From positions 108,316 through 172,315 of the forward strand of contig NZ_CP096023.1 in NCBI RefSeq assembly GCF_023115355.1: a DNA stretch of 64,000 nucleotides, given 5' to 3'. Shown piece after piece: positions 1-9,537 of this stretch. The notes under the pieces are model-generated. The model was not told the origin of the DNA. It did not search any database and worked only from the letters and a program-made list of their open reading frames with translations. The DNA comes from Halocatena salina. GTDB lineage: Archaea; Halobacteriota; Halobacteria; Halobacteriales; Haloarculaceae. Each line of letters starts with the position of its first letter. The first letter of the stretch is position 1. The position numbers were made by a program, and so were the translations under genes.

Positions 1-195
1 TCCTCCATGTTTGAGTGCCTCGATTGGTGGCTGATTATCGAGCGCTTGATCTCCTGCAAACACTCCGTTGTCTCTCTATCATTGTATCGATGAGAACGTC
101 GTTGTTTGACCCGGAAGAACGTTATAATGCCGTGGATCCGAGGCTGGACATGATACCATCTATATTATATCTCATATTGAAATCATACGTGAAGT

Positions 196-1671
196 TCACG
201 GTTTGTCGTTGTTCAGCCGCCGCGTAAATCGTTGGAACCGGTCCGTCGCTGATGTCCCTCCCTTTGAGCCAGCTTCAAGTGCAGGCTGGCCTGTCTCCAT
301 CGACGTAGAGGTACGCGGTTCTTCGAGCTTCCCGAGCCACCAGCCATCGCGGGATTGGATCAACGCCTCACCAACGGCGAGACTCATCAACTCACCAGTA
401 ACCAGTGGCTGTTGGACAGCAATCGTCTTCGAAATTCGCTGATCGGTCGGATCAGATCCTGTTGAGAGCGACTGGCGTTGCATCTCGTGGCGCCCGATCC
501 CCGACAGCACCAGCTCGGCGGTCTCCGTCTCACCGAGCCGGAAGGCAACCCGGTTCGGACAGTTCGTCCACAGCGAGCGCGCCATCTCTCCGTATCGATC
601 TTCGATTTGGTGGACGTCTTGGGCGACGAGCATGCCGACGACGCCCGCCGATCGCCCAGCGCTCGCGAGCCCCGGTAGGTTCTCGATCTGTGGTAGCTTA
701 TCAAACTCATCAAGGAGGAACTGTTGACGACCGTCGATGCCGTACGAAAGGTCGATCGCTGACTGGAGGAATAGTCGCCAGAACGGACTCGCATGGCGAT
801 CGCGACGGATGTTATCACACACGAGAATCCGCCCCTCCGGTTCTGCGAGGTACTTCCGCAACGAGACACGAGGCAAGTCCTCGTCAACAATATCTGAGAG
901 CAACAGTGGCCGGATCTGATTCAGCATCGTCGAGTGAACAGCCGTACGCTCTTCGTCACCGAGGTCGCGCAACGGTCGGGTGATCGTCTTGGTCCCCGAG
1001 ATCGAGAGGTCTTCACACGCTTTGACGAGGCGCATCGGACTCCGTGCCGCCACATCAGGGAACGCCGCGAAATCCTTCTCCTCAACTGTCGTCACCGCGA
1101 GCGCACACGTACACAGGGATTGGGCAGGATCCGACCAGCCTGTCTCGACGGCGTCACGAGTGTTGAACAGGCCCCGTGAGAGCGTTTCAAGCCCGCGCAG
1201 CGACTGGCCATAATCGACTAGTGGATCCCACCGGTGGGTGGACTCCCGTGAAGAGATCTTCACGACTTGCTGGCCGCGGCCCTCGAAAAAGTCCACGAAC
1301 TCGTTTGTCTCGCTAGCCTCCGAGAGCGCATGCGCGATCACGGCCCCCTCGAAATCCCACTGCTCAAGGCGGGCCTTCACGAACGATGTCTTGCCGTTAC
1401 CCGTCTGCCCCAGCACCATACACGAGACATCGTCATCAAGCGACGGTGTCACCGGTCCCGCTGGATCGCGTTTGTCGATCCGTTCAACGGGAATATCACT
1501 GTCTGTGAGCTGGGAGCGAATCGACTCACTCATCCCTGTCGGTTCATACTGCTCGCGGCCCGACGTTGTCTGTGGCGGCGACCGTGACCGGAACAGCCAC
1601 CACCCAAGCGCCACACCAAAACATAGTCCCCACATCCACAGCGGGAGGCGATCGAATAACAACAAAACCAT
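196..1671 (-). CDS. VirD4/TraG-like conjugation coupling ATPase
   Basis: Putative membrane-anchored DNA-pumping ATPase that would couple DNA to a type IV secretion or conjugation apparatus. The first 28 residues hold one hydrophobic segment rich in Trp and Leu (about 9-27), as in membrane-anchored coupling proteins. A Walker A motif (GQTGNGKTS, residues 88-96) is followed by a Walker B (FLLDEFD, about 318-324) and then a conserved stretch (SAGRSAGVVGMLVAQDV) typical of the TraG/TraD C-terminal motor. At 491 residues it is near the small archaeal members of the family. No other transfer gene is visible in the window, so the rest of the apparatus would lie off the left edge or be missing. Family assignment is confident; a role in actual conjugation is inferred. 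Confidence 0.8.
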   Translation of the reverse strand: MVLLLFDRLPLWMWGLCFGVALGWWLFRSRSPPQTTSGREQYEPTGMSESIRSQLTDSDIPVERIDKRDPAGPVTPSLDDDVSCMVLGQTGNGKTSFVKARLEQWDFEGAVIAHALSEASETNEFVDFFEGRGQQVVKISSRESTHRWDPLVDYGQSLRGLETLSRGLFNTRDAVETGWSDPAQSLCTCALAVTTVEEKDFAAFPDVAARSPMRLVKACEDLSISGTKTITRPLRDLGDEERTAVHSTMLNQIRPLLLSDIVDEDLPRVSLRKYLAEPEGRILVCDNIRRDRHASPFWRLFLQSAIDLSYGIDGRQQFLLDEFDKLPQIENLPGLASAGRSAGVVGMLVAQDVHQIEDRYGEMARSLWTNCPNRVAFRLGETETAELVLSGIGRHEMQRQSLSTGSDPTDQRISKTIAVQQPLVTGELMSLAVGEALIQSRDGWWLGKLEEPRTSTSMETGQPALEAGSKGGTSATDRFQRFTRRLNNDKP

Positions 1672-2153
1672 TCCTAGTAACTTCTATATGATTACCAGCA
1701 AATAGGTATAAATCATGCGCCGAAAAAAGGATGGAGGCGACGCCTTTCGGGGCTCCACTCAAACCACTCCTGGCATGTTTCCGCCCATTCCGCCCTCGTC
1801 GACGAGGACGTGGTAATCTTTGCATCCACTGAGTACCTCTCAATATCCAGTCCGTGTGCGTCTCCATGTCTCCCAAAGCACTCATCGTTGTACCTGACTT
1901 GTGCCGAAAGAGACGAAGACGAACAGGGGGGAGTGCGGCGTCAGTCAGGCGGTCGAGACCGTCGCACTGCTTCACCACTGTCAGAAACTGGTTTGCGTCC
2001 ACCAGCGGCTTGTAGATCCTGTGCTCGCTGTCGAGAGCGAGTTCCACCAACGGAGCGGCCAGCCGTCACACAGTGTTGCGACGCTTTTATCACTACCATC
2101 GGTCGCGGAAGGCCACTCTATATCAGGCGTCCCCGAACGGTTCACTATAAAGG
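1672..2153. other. intergenic, one doubtful ORF
   Basis: About 480 bases with no gene I can defend. A minus-strand frame from 2050 (GTG start) runs into the coupling-protein gene; its first 45 residues look fairly protein-like, but the rest overlaps the start of the ATPase gene in another frame. A TATA-like TTTATAG lies near 2150 on the minus strand. Confidence 0.35.
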
Positions 2154-2738
2154 CTACGTATCGGTCGTTGACTGCTGATACTGGTCGTGCGTGACAGTAT
2201 AGCGGTGATGGTTAGCGACCTTGTCATCGAGTGGTGTCCAATTCCGCAAGACGCCATCGTATCGCCCACCAACGGAATCGATGAATGTCTCGATCATCCG
2301 TTTTGACCGCTCATTCTCATCATCATAACCGATAGCCACTACGTCAAGATCAAGAGAGTCAAACGCGATCTCGGTGAGTGCCGTCGCACACTCACCTGCA
2401 TACCCTTGCCCCCAATATGGTGTAGCGAGAATGACTCCAAGCATCCCCGTTCGGCGCTCCCACTGTAATGACAACACAGCGTATCCCATCAGCGTCTCAT
2501 CAGCTGAGTACACTGCATACTGCGCGGCGTCGCCATCATCCCACGCTGTCTCTGCCTTCTCCAGCCGGTCAGCGGCATCCTTTACCGACGTATACGGCTC
2601 TTGCGGCACGTATTCGAACACATCTTCCATCCCTTCTTTCTTCTCTGCAAAGAGATCGTATAACTCGAATACATCTACATGTGCCTCGCACAGCTGGTGG
2701 AGGCTGAGGGAGTTCGTGTCGATGGTCTCAGGAAACAT
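2154..2738 (-). CDS. GNAT family N-acetyltransferase
   Basis: RimJ/RimL-type acetyltransferase using acetyl-CoA; the acceptor is unknown. The N-terminal half has the usual helix-rich region (YVPQEPYTSVKDAADRL). The middle has the beta-strand YAVYSADETLMGYAVLSL and then the acetyl-CoA loop region VILATPYWGQGYAGECATAL, where the GQGYAGE stretch corresponds to the Q/RxxGxG/A motif. It ends with a strand-helix segment and NERSKRMIETF, typical of GNAT motif B. I chose the ATG at 2738; a GTG at 2783 would add 15 hydrophobic residues that do not look like the family start. It stands alone between gene-poor stretches. Confidence 0.8.
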   Translation of the reverse strand: MFPETIDTNSLSLHQLCEAHVDVFELYDLFAEKKEGMEDVFEYVPQEPYTSVKDAADRLEKAETAWDDGDAAQYAVYSADETLMGYAVLSLQWERRTGMLGVILATPYWGQGYAGECATALTEIAFDSLDLDVVAIGYDDENERSKRMIETFIDSVGGRYDGVLRNWTPLDDKVANHHRYTVTHDQYQQSTTDT

Positions 2739-3373
2739 GAACAACAGTATAAGATGATGTTCAAAATAGTTGGGTGATACCACTATTACGTTCGGTGGAG
2801 TTTGTGAAGGGAGTGGGCTTGTGGGCGAGTTCCTATGTCGCTTGAAGAACGTCTCAAGAAGAGCTTAGAACTAGATGTGACTTGACTGGTACGAAACCGA
2901 ACTGCCAGCAATTGCATCAGAGCGGTCGTCGTTCACCGCTACAGAGGTCGGTTAGATCAATTCGTCATACATGGCTTCCTCCGAAACTGAGGTCGGCTAG
3001 GTAGACCACGCATGCATACTGGTATAGAAATCAACACCTGACTCCTAAATTTTAGAGTTGGTATACATGATGAATCCACCTAGCCGACTTCTGGGTTGTA
3101 GGTTCCGTCCTGATTCTGTTCTATTTGTATGTTCATGATTCTCTTATGGGTAGCATGCAATATCGATTCATCAGCCGATCGGTTGATGCTGTAAGAGTGT
3201 CGAAATCGGGTGTTTCAGAACGGTGGTTGCTCCTGATCAGCACGTCACTAGTACCCCCCGATTATTCTAGAATAGGGTGGAAGCCAGTGACAGCAAGCAC
3301 AGGAGAGTCAAGGAGGTCAGCGACAAAACACAGGGTGGTAGGATTTTAACTGTTCTACAGTAGTTTTCATTCT
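2739..3373. other. intergenic with inverted repeat
   Basis: About 630 bases without a convincing gene. An 11-nt inverted repeat GTCGGCTAGGT (within 2991-3004) faces its complement at about 3077-3090, and a diverged third copy lies at about 2946. No transposase frame lies between them. Confidence 0.4.
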
Positions 3374-3969
3374 ATGACCAATCCGATCAAAGAGGAGATC
3401 GCTGGGGAACTCCATGCCGTGAGCTTCGGCGAAGCAATCTCGTGTGACTATCATCACCGTCCTAAGGAGATCTCCTTCGATGGCTCAGTGTTGGTTGAGT
3501 CGATCAGGCTCATCGATCACCCTCAACTCCAACTCGAAGAGTGGCCCGACAGCTGGCAGCTCAATGCAGTTCGCTGCTCGGATCACTCCATGGAGGAGAT
3601 CGCGCTGCCGACCAAAGGCTTCGAGGAGACTCTAGTATCGCCTCCAGTCAAGGAGACGAATACCGTCATGAGCGTGGATGCTCCGGAGAACGCTGATGTT
3701 CAGGTGCTGCCTACTCACCCGCGACTGAAGGTTCAGTCCCGATGTTGCTCGATCAGCAGCTGATGGATGCAGCCGAGCCCAGAGATATGGGTCTCTCCCG
3801 ATGGACTCGCGTGCGCGCAATGGTAAAACGGGTAGGCCCGCTGAGACGTTTCGCGAGCACGTCGAGTCTCGGATCGAACGCTCGGCTGCGGTCCGCCACC
3901 GTTTGAGTGATTCGAGGGGTGTGGGGTACCGACGTGATTGTGGCGCAGCGCCGGTGATGAACGCGCAAT
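3374..3969 (+). pseudogene. decayed haloarchaeal ORF(s)
   Basis: An open frame of 129 codons (3374-3763) starts plausibly, but its last 10 codons read as frameshifted sequence. Coding-like sequence continues in other frames: MLLDQQLMDAAEPRDMG followed by RWTRVRAMVKRVG in one frame around 3741-3840, and ETFREHVESRIERS in another around 3846-3965. This is what frameshifts in a longer gene would leave. I do not recognise the family. Confidence 0.3.
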
Positions 3970-4376
3970 GATCAAATATGATAGTATGGACGGCTCGAAT
4001 ACTTCGTTCGTGGGAGGTGATGATCGCTGCGCTGGCCATCTGATTCATTATGAAAAACTGCGCTGTTGTCCGGTGTGTGCAAGAGAAACCATTCTGTACC
4101 TCCAAAGAGCAAGGGACCACCCTGATCACTACGGAGCACGGGTGGGTGAGAGTGATCGAAACCTCGGTCAACAGAACTCTTCGATTGTCTATCGGTCATT
4201 GACGAAAGACCTGTTTCTATCACATCAACGGTGAACATCTCACTCAGCGGATTGGTCTGTAGAGTATATAGTGAGATGTAGTATACGTGACGTGGCAGCT
4301 CAGTAGCAACCGTTCCCTGACGCACTCGGCGTCAGCTGAAACGCGGGGAGCCATCACAGTGAATATTGTCACCGGT

Positions 4377-4469
4377 GCTTCAATCCTACGTGGGCCGCTG
4401 AAACCACAACACAATGTCAACAGACCAACTCAAGAGCCAGCTTCAATCCGACTAGCGTTCTGCTGTAAC
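4377..4469 (-). repeat. relic of a type I-B-like mini-CRISPR
   Basis: Read on the minus strand, 4469-4440 matches the 30-nt type I-B repeat of the distant array at 28-30 kb at 26 of 30 positions (starts GTTACAGCAG, ends GATTGAAGC). A 35-nt spacer-like stretch follows, then a poorer copy at 4404-4377 starting GTTTCAGCGG and ending GATTGAAGC. It sits 23 nt beyond the leader-distal repeat of the type I-D array, whose own repeat is different (37 nt). It is either the stump of an older I-B-type array or a crRNA-like gene. Confidence 0.65.
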
Positions 4470-4492
4470 GAGGGAGGCACCCTCGACCCCCT

Positions 4493-5689
4493 GTTTCAAT
4501 CCCGTGGTGGGTTTCTAGGGTGCTGTGACGCAGTTCTTGCAGTGAACGTCGATGTTCGACAACGGTTTCAATCCCGTGGGGAGTTTCTAGGGTACTGTGA
4601 CCGAGGCGCATCGCCAACTCACTGGAGATACTATATGTTTCAATCCCGTGGTGGGTTTCTAGGGTACTGTGACCCCCGAACGCTCCACCGTTGGGGTGCT
4701 CGACGCGCCGTTTCAATCCCGTGGTGGGTTTCTAGGGTACTGTGACTGGGACATCATCGTCGTACCCGATGGTCGTCCCGACGTTTCAATCCCGTGGTGG
4801 GTTTCTAGGGTACTGTGACGGCACGCCGTACCGCCGTAACGCAGGTTGCCGAATCGTTTCAATCCCGTGGTGGGTTTCTAGGGTACTGTGACTCACCGAC
4901 CTTTTCACGGAAGCAACTGCGGTGATAGTTTCAATCCCGTGGTGGGTTTCTAGGGTACTGTGACATCGCTGGATCACAGAACCCAGCGACGAGATCGACG
5001 CGTTTCAATCCCGTGGTGGGTTTCTAGGGTACTGTGACGGTCGATGAGTTGGATGGGAATGTTGTCGCGCGGCGTTTCAATCCCGTGGTGGGTTTCTAGG
5101 GTACTGTGACACTCCGGACAGCTCCGGATCACCGTCACCGCCAATGTTTCAATCCCGTGGTGGGTTTCTAGGGTACTGTGACGCTTCCCAGGGCATTGCA
5201 TCGTCGATACTCGTTCGTTCGTTTCAATCCCGTGGTGGGTTTCTAGGGTACTGTGACCCGCTTGTGCCAGGCTCGGCAGCACGAGCAAGCGCGTTTCAAT
5301 CCCGTGGTGGGTTTCTAGGGTACTGTGACGGATGAGATTGAGGAGATCGGCGCGGCGTTCAATTTCAATCCCGTGGTGGGTTTCTAGGGTACTGTGACCG
5401 ACGGCTTCGGAATGCATACAGTCATCGCAACTGAATTTCAATCCCGTGGTGGGTTTCTAGGGTACTGTGACCCGCATCGGTTGCGAGTGGCGAGAGTGTA
5501 ACCAAATATTTCAATCCCGTGGTGGGTTTCTAGGGTACTGTGACGGTTGCTTCTGGCACTATTCATCACTCTCCTCGTCATATTTCAATCCCGTGGTGGG
5601 TTTCTAGGGTACTGTGACTGAGTAACGAGGATATTTGCGGCTCAACGGATACATTTCAATCCCGTGGTGGGTTTCTAGGGTACTGTGAC
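4493..5689 (-). CRISPR. type I-D CRISPR array 1, 17 repeats
   Basis: Seventeen 37-nt repeats with 33-37-nt spacers. In the transcribed (minus) sense each repeat begins GTCACAGTACCCTAGAAACC and ends CACGGGATTGAAAC, leaving ATTGAAAC as the likely 8-nt crRNA handle. Repeats start at 4493, 4565, 4637, 4710, 4783, 4856, 4928, 5002, 5074, 5146, 5221, 5293, 5362, 5435, 5508, 5582 and 5653. The leader is on the right, next to cas2. The two leader-distal repeats are mutated, as expected for old ends. The five leader-proximal repeats end in T instead of C. Compared with array 2, the repeat differs near its CACCACGGG/CAATACGGG centre. Confidence 0.98.
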
Positions 5690-5805
5690 AGGGGGTGAAT
5701 ATGCGTCGATAGAGCCTATAAGCGTTTCTCATTCAGTGAGCAACAGGGGCATCTTCGTGGACCCCCCCTGTACACAGATCTTATAAAGGTCCACGTAGCC
5801 TCTCT
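5690..5805 (-). promoter_or_regulatory. leader of I-D array 1
   Basis: About 100 bases between cas2 and the first repeat, nearly identical in inverted orientation to the array 2 leader at 15,490-15,604. It contains an 8-bp inverted repeat (CGTGGACC at 5756-5763 facing GGTCCACG at 5788-5795) enclosing a TATA-like TTTATAAG and a G-run. A second TATA-like box (GCTTATAG on the minus strand, about 5717-5724) lies some 28 nt before the first repeat and is the likely array promoter. Confidence 0.85.
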
Positions 5806-6078
5806 TCACAAAACGTTCGACTGTTCCTCAGGTGGTGCGACGCCAAGATCAGTCACACTATCGCAGCAGGCCTCACAGAGCCGATAGAGGCGGATTCGAT
5901 CCCCATCCGTTGGCTCGATCTGTGTGGTGAGTTCATCTTCCAGTTCCACCCGTTCCGTTTTTGAGACGTCCAGTTCGAAGACGCTGTACTGTCGCCATGC
6001 TCCGTAGCGCTCTAACGTTCGATACACCTGCCGACGATTCGCATCATCACTCACATCGTAGGTTACAACGAGTCTCAT
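5806..6078 (-). CDS. cas2: Cas2, type I-D adaptation
   Basis: Small ferredoxin-fold protein that bridges Cas1 dimers in the spacer integration complex. It begins MRLVVTYDVSD, the usual beta-1 strand with the conserved Asp, followed by RRQVYRTLERYGAWRQYSVFE, the standard Cas2 helix and strand. At 90 residues it is of normal length. The ATG at 6078 overlaps the cas1 stop (ATGA); a GTG two codons upstream is less likely. It is the last gene of the I-D operon and lies directly beside the array 1 leader. A CxxxC pair (EACCDS) occurs near the C-terminus. Confidence 0.95.
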   Translation of the reverse strand: MRLVVTYDVSDDANRRQVYRTLERYGAWRQYSVFELDVSKTERVELEDELTTQIEPTDGDRIRLYRLCEACCDSVTDLGVAPPEEQSNVL

Positions 6079-7070
6079 CGACACACCGCCAGCGCGTGAT
6101 ACTCGTCTAACTCTCCTGTAATCGCCTTCCGGAGGAGAATCGCCTGCTGGCGGATCGCCTTTCGACGGCTCACCTGATACTCGAAATAGGGGTGGGTCAG
6201 TGTCTCACTCATGTAATCATCGAACTTGTCGAGATACAACTGGAACGCATCGTCGGTGAGATGATTGTTCTCGCGGAACTGATCGTGAGTGATCGTCCGA
6301 CGGTTGACCAACCGCAGCACGAACGCATCACAGAACAGCGGCCGAAACTCCTCTTGGAGATCCAATGCGAGGGAGGGTCGGCCCTGTCGATCGGCGTGAA
6401 GCACGCCGAGAAACGGATCGAGGTTGTAACATCGCAACGCACTCAGCACCTCGTTTTTCATCATCACGTACGTCAACGACAACAGCGAGTTGATGTGATC
6501 CTCTGGCGGCCGTTTGCTCCGTGTCTCGAACGTCCAGCCCTCGATGAGCGTCTCATCGAGCCGATTGAAATATTGCTCCGCAGCTCCGCCCTCAACACCA
6601 CGAAGATCGTCCTTGCTCGTCACCGACTTCGTGCGCTCGCGCAGAGTCGCGAGCTCGGCGGTGCCGTGAATCCCTTTGCGGGCGAGCAGCGTTTGCGCGT
6701 TGCGGATCTTCGCACCGATCATCGATGAGGCGATGGCGAGTTCCATCTTGTCCGACAGGGCATACTGTGCTCGACGAACTTCGGCGATCGTGTTCCGTTC
6801 GGGGACGAAACTTCCGCGATATTTCCCGGTCTCGGTGAAGTAGTTGAGTACGATACCGTGCTCGTTGGCCCGCGCGACGAACGGTGTCGAGAAGTTCACC
6901 CCACCGAAGACGTTGATCGTGTCGACCTTCTCGGTTGGGAATGTGCCCAGCTCGCCTTGATCGCCATCAACGTCGTAAACGACGATCTGCCCGCCGTCGG
7001 TCTGGACTTGAGCCCCTTGAGTTGTGACGTAGATAACCGAGTCGGTGAACATGCCGTCGCTCGCTTTCAT
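6075..7070 (-). CDS. cas1: Cas1 integrase, type I-D
   Basis: Integrase that inserts new spacers at the leader end of the arrays. From the ATG at 7070 it has 331 residues. The catalytic triad is visible as Glu160 (DLRGVEGG), His225 (GVLHADRQG) and an acidic residue in LALDLQEEFRP (about 237-241). The RPPEDHINSLLSLTYV helix is typical of Cas1. The start overlaps the cas4 stop (ATGA); an upstream GTG/ATG reading at 7085 would lie inside cas4. It is translationally coupled to cas4 and cas2. A partial relative of this protein survives as a relic at 61.0-61.3 kb. Confidence 0.96.
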   Translation of the reverse strand: MKASDGMFTDSVIYVTTQGAQVQTDGGQIVVYDVDGDQGELGTFPTEKVDTINVFGGVNFSTPFVARANEHGIVLNYFTETGKYRGSFVPERNTIAEVRRAQYALSDKMELAIASSMIGAKIRNAQTLLARKGIHGTAELATLRERTKSVTSKDDLRGVEGGAAEQYFNRLDETLIEGWTFETRSKRPPEDHINSLLSLTYVMMKNEVLSALRCYNLDPFLGVLHADRQGRPSLALDLQEEFRPLFCDAFVLRLVNRRTITHDQFRENNHLTDDAFQLYLDKFDDYMSETLTHPYFEYQVSRRKAIRQQAILLRKAITGELDEYHALAVCR

Positions 7071-7657
7071 ACGTATTCCTCCCACGCCACGTCTGGCATC
7101 CGATCAGGTTCGAGCGTCAGCGTCTCCTGGGGCATACAATAGTCCCGCGTCGAACAGGCATCACACTTACTCGGGTTATCGATGATCGGCGGTACTGTGT
7201 CGGCACTCATCGATCGCATCATCTGGATCTGCGCTTCGACAGCATCACGATGGTCGTCAGTGATACGGATGTGCATTCGTTGATCGGTTTCGTACAGATA
7301 GATCGCACCCTCCCGAACCGGTTCATCGAGCTGCGCTTCGAGCAAGAGACAATAGCCAGCGAGCTGGAGTTCATCATTCCGATAATACTGGCCGCTCTCA
7401 GCGCGCTTTCGCTCGATTGGAATCGGCTTTCCATCGAGTTCAAGCACGTCGATCCGGCCTTTCAAACCGAGCTCTTCGTCCTCAAGGTACATCTCATTAA
7501 TCCATCCACCCCGGCGTGATTTGGCGTCGTGCATGGCTTTGCCGTCAATCCGCTCATAATTCCGACCTTGCGTATCGAAGAAGTGGAGATACCAGTACCG
7601 ACGGGGACAGTACCGAAACTGGTTGAGATCGGAGACGTTGATGAGTTCTTCAGTCAT
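7067..7657 (-). CDS. cas4: Cas4 exonuclease, type I-D
   Basis: RecB-family iron-sulphur nuclease that trims and orients prespacers by their PAM. Four Fe-S cysteines are seen: Cys17 (RYCPRRYW) and the C-terminal cluster Cys165, Cys168 and Cys174 (KCDACSTRDYC). Nuclease motifs include GRIDVLE (67-73) and IPIERKRA (79-86, Glu and Lys). At 196 residues it has the normal length. It lies between cas3' and cas1 with ATGA overlaps on both sides, so Cas4-Cas1-Cas2 should be made as a unit. Confidence 0.95.
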   Translation of the reverse strand: MTEELINVSDLNQFRYCPRRYWYLHFFDTQGRNYERIDGKAMHDAKSRRGGWINEMYLEDEELGLKGRIDVLELDGKPIPIERKRAESGQYYRNDELQLAGYCLLLEAQLDEPVREGAIYLYETDQRMHIRITDDHRDAVEAQIQMMRSMSADTVPPIIDNPSKCDACSTRDYCMPQETLTLEPDRMPDVAWEEYV

Positions 7658-9537
7658 ATGTTGCGCCGTTCGACGGTCACCGATGGGATTCCGTCTTGTT
7701 CGACGTAAGCCACGTATCGGTCGTATCGGACCTCAATCGGGAGAACAGCTTTCGGAAGGGGGAGAACACTAATGAATCGTCGCAACAATCCCTCATCAAC
7801 CCTGGTTTGTTCGAGATCAGCCATGTCGATCTCCGGATAGAGCCACTTGTTAAATTGGTCTTGCAACGTTGCTCTCGACCCACTGTAATCCTTAGGACGA
7901 TTCTCGTATCCTGGTACCCGTCCCGTAATCGCTACAGGCTGGTCCGTATCGCGACGGCGAAGCCGTGGGGTGCCGTCGGATGTGATCGATTCAATATCGT
8001 AATACCGTAGAGCGGTGAGCAAATCATATGATGTCAATGCCTTTCGATCGCCTCGCGGATATTCGATATCGATAGATAGGGACCGCCCTCGAAGGCCACG
8101 GAACGCCCCGAGACAATGGCGAGTGAACGTTAGCATCTTTCGCGTCGGACTGTTTCGCGTAATCGGCGATCCGAATTCCCCTGCCTTTTTCAGTGTTGTA
8201 TCTAGCGAGCGAATAAAGCCCCTCCAGCGGTCGAATTCGGGAGCCGATTCGAAGTCTGCTCGTAACTCTTCACCCATCCATTCCGGAGCATCCATGCGAT
8301 CCTGTAACGCGTATGCAGCTCGTAGGCCGATCAGACTCCGGAGTTGGGATATTTCACTGTCGGCAGTGGGACCATCTCCCACTCTGTTGTAGATCGAACT
8401 AACGAAGTCCCGATACGCCATAGTCTCTGGCCAGGATATCTCTTTGAGCCCATACACGTGTACTGTCGCTTCGTGTTCTCGCCCTGCTCGTCCGAAGCGC
8501 TGGAGAAATGAACTCGGTGATCGTGGCGTTTCCATGAACAGCGTCTGGATATCGTGATCGAGTCCGACCTCGCCCTTACTCGTCGTATTCAGTATGAAAT
8601 ACGACTCCGTTTCGAGGTCGACATCGGGGTCGTTCGTATCGAACCCATTATCTTTAACCGTGTGTTTGAACACTTCTGGCGCCACGTCACTGAGTGTCTG
8701 GTGGAAGTCGTTGCTTGCGGCGACGCTGTTGAACACGAGTGCCACCTGTGGTGTTTGCAGGTCGTCCGCGCTAGTGATCAGCTCCCGCAATCGATCGATG
8801 ACAGCGTCGATCTCCTCATCGATCGTTCGTGTCTCGTGGCGCTTGACGGTGACTGGCTGTCTGAATCGATCGCCAGCGTCGTCGAATACGACATCAATAT
8901 CTCGTACAGAGTGGGCGAGTTCATCCGTCACGAACGAGACGAACGATTCGTTGGGGGTCGCTGATGCCAGCACGATATCGGCCGTCGGTCGCCGATCTAA
9001 GAAAATGTGTATTTGTAGCAACAGCCCACTTGCTGCCAACGGATCATAGAAGTGAAACTCGTCATAGATCACCGCATCAAAGCGGTCGTAGAACTGCATC
9101 GCCTTCGTAGTGCCGTGATACGTGTTCTGGATGATCGATTGGAGGATATCGGGGTTCGTGACCACGATATCGTGTCCGGAGTAGCGGTCAGTGAACGAGA
9201 GTATCTCCTCGACACGATCATCCCCATGCCCAGAGAGTGTATTCCCGGTCAAAGGCGCGACCGAGACACCGTTCGCTTCGAATCGGGAGATCTGTTGGTT
9301 GAGGAGCGCATTTGTCGGATAGACGACGAGCGTGAGGTTGTTCTCCTCGATAATCGAGTGGAATGCAGCCGTTTTTCCGGCTCCAGTGGGGGCGCGAAGG
9401 ACGGCGACAGGCGCAGCATTATCGGACTGCACCCACTCAGCCGTTCGATTTTGGAACGTTCTGGCGTGCGAAAATCCCAGTCGAGCGTAGACATCGTTGG
9501 GCGGTTCGGTCGCCAGTCCAGCGCCGTCGACGATCAT
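7654..9537 (-). CDS. cas3': Cas3' helicase of type I-D
   Basis: Superfamily 2 DNA helicase that unwinds the target after Cascade binding. Motif I is PTGAGKT (50-56), motif II is DEFH (159-162), motif III is SAT (192-194), and motif VI is QRFGRAGR (about 345). There is no HD nuclease domain; in type I-D that domain sits in Cas10d, whose gene is in this operon. The gene has 627 codons, and its ATG overlaps the csc1 stop (ATGA). The missing HD domain together with a neighbouring Cas10d distinguishes this locus from the type I-B Cas3 at 30-33 kb. Confidence 0.95.
   Translation of the reverse strand: MIVDGAGLATEPPNDVYARLGFSHARTFQNRTAEWVQSDNAAPVAVLRAPTGAGKTAAFHSIIEENNLTLVVYPTNALLNQQISRFEANGVSVAPLTGNTLSGHGDDRVEEILSFTDRYSGHDIVVTNPDILQSIIQNTYHGTTKAMQFYDRFDAVIYDEFHFYDPLAASGLLLQIHIFLDRRPTADIVLASATPNESFVSFVTDELAHSVRDIDVVFDDAGDRFRQPVTVKRHETRTIDEEIDAVIDRLRELITSADDLQTPQVALVFNSVAASNDFHQTLSDVAPEVFKHTVKDNGFDTNDPDVDLETESYFILNTTSKGEVGLDHDIQTLFMETPRSPSSFLQRFGRAGREHEATVHVYGLKEISWPETMAYRDFVSSIYNRVGDGPTADSEISQLRSLIGLRAAYALQDRMDAPEWMGEELRADFESAPEFDRWRGFIRSLDTTLKKAGEFGSPITRNSPTRKMLTFTRHCLGAFRGLRGRSLSIDIEYPRGDRKALTSYDLLTALRYYDIESITSDGTPRLRRRDTDQPVAITGRVPGYENRPKDYSGSRATLQDQFNKWLYPEIDMADLEQTRVDEGLLRRFISVLPLPKAVLPIEVRYDRYVAYVEQDGIPSVTVERRNI

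Noticed and set aside
2991..3090. Inverted repeat GTCGGCTAGGT as ends of an insertion sequence
   Set aside because: No transposase frame between the arms, and the spacing is only about 75 nt.
4493..5689. Open frames with a repeating motif across the CRISPR arrays (also at 15.6-16.7, 28.1-29.9 and 40.5-42.8 kb)
   Set aside because: They are translations of the repeats; periodic and non-coding.
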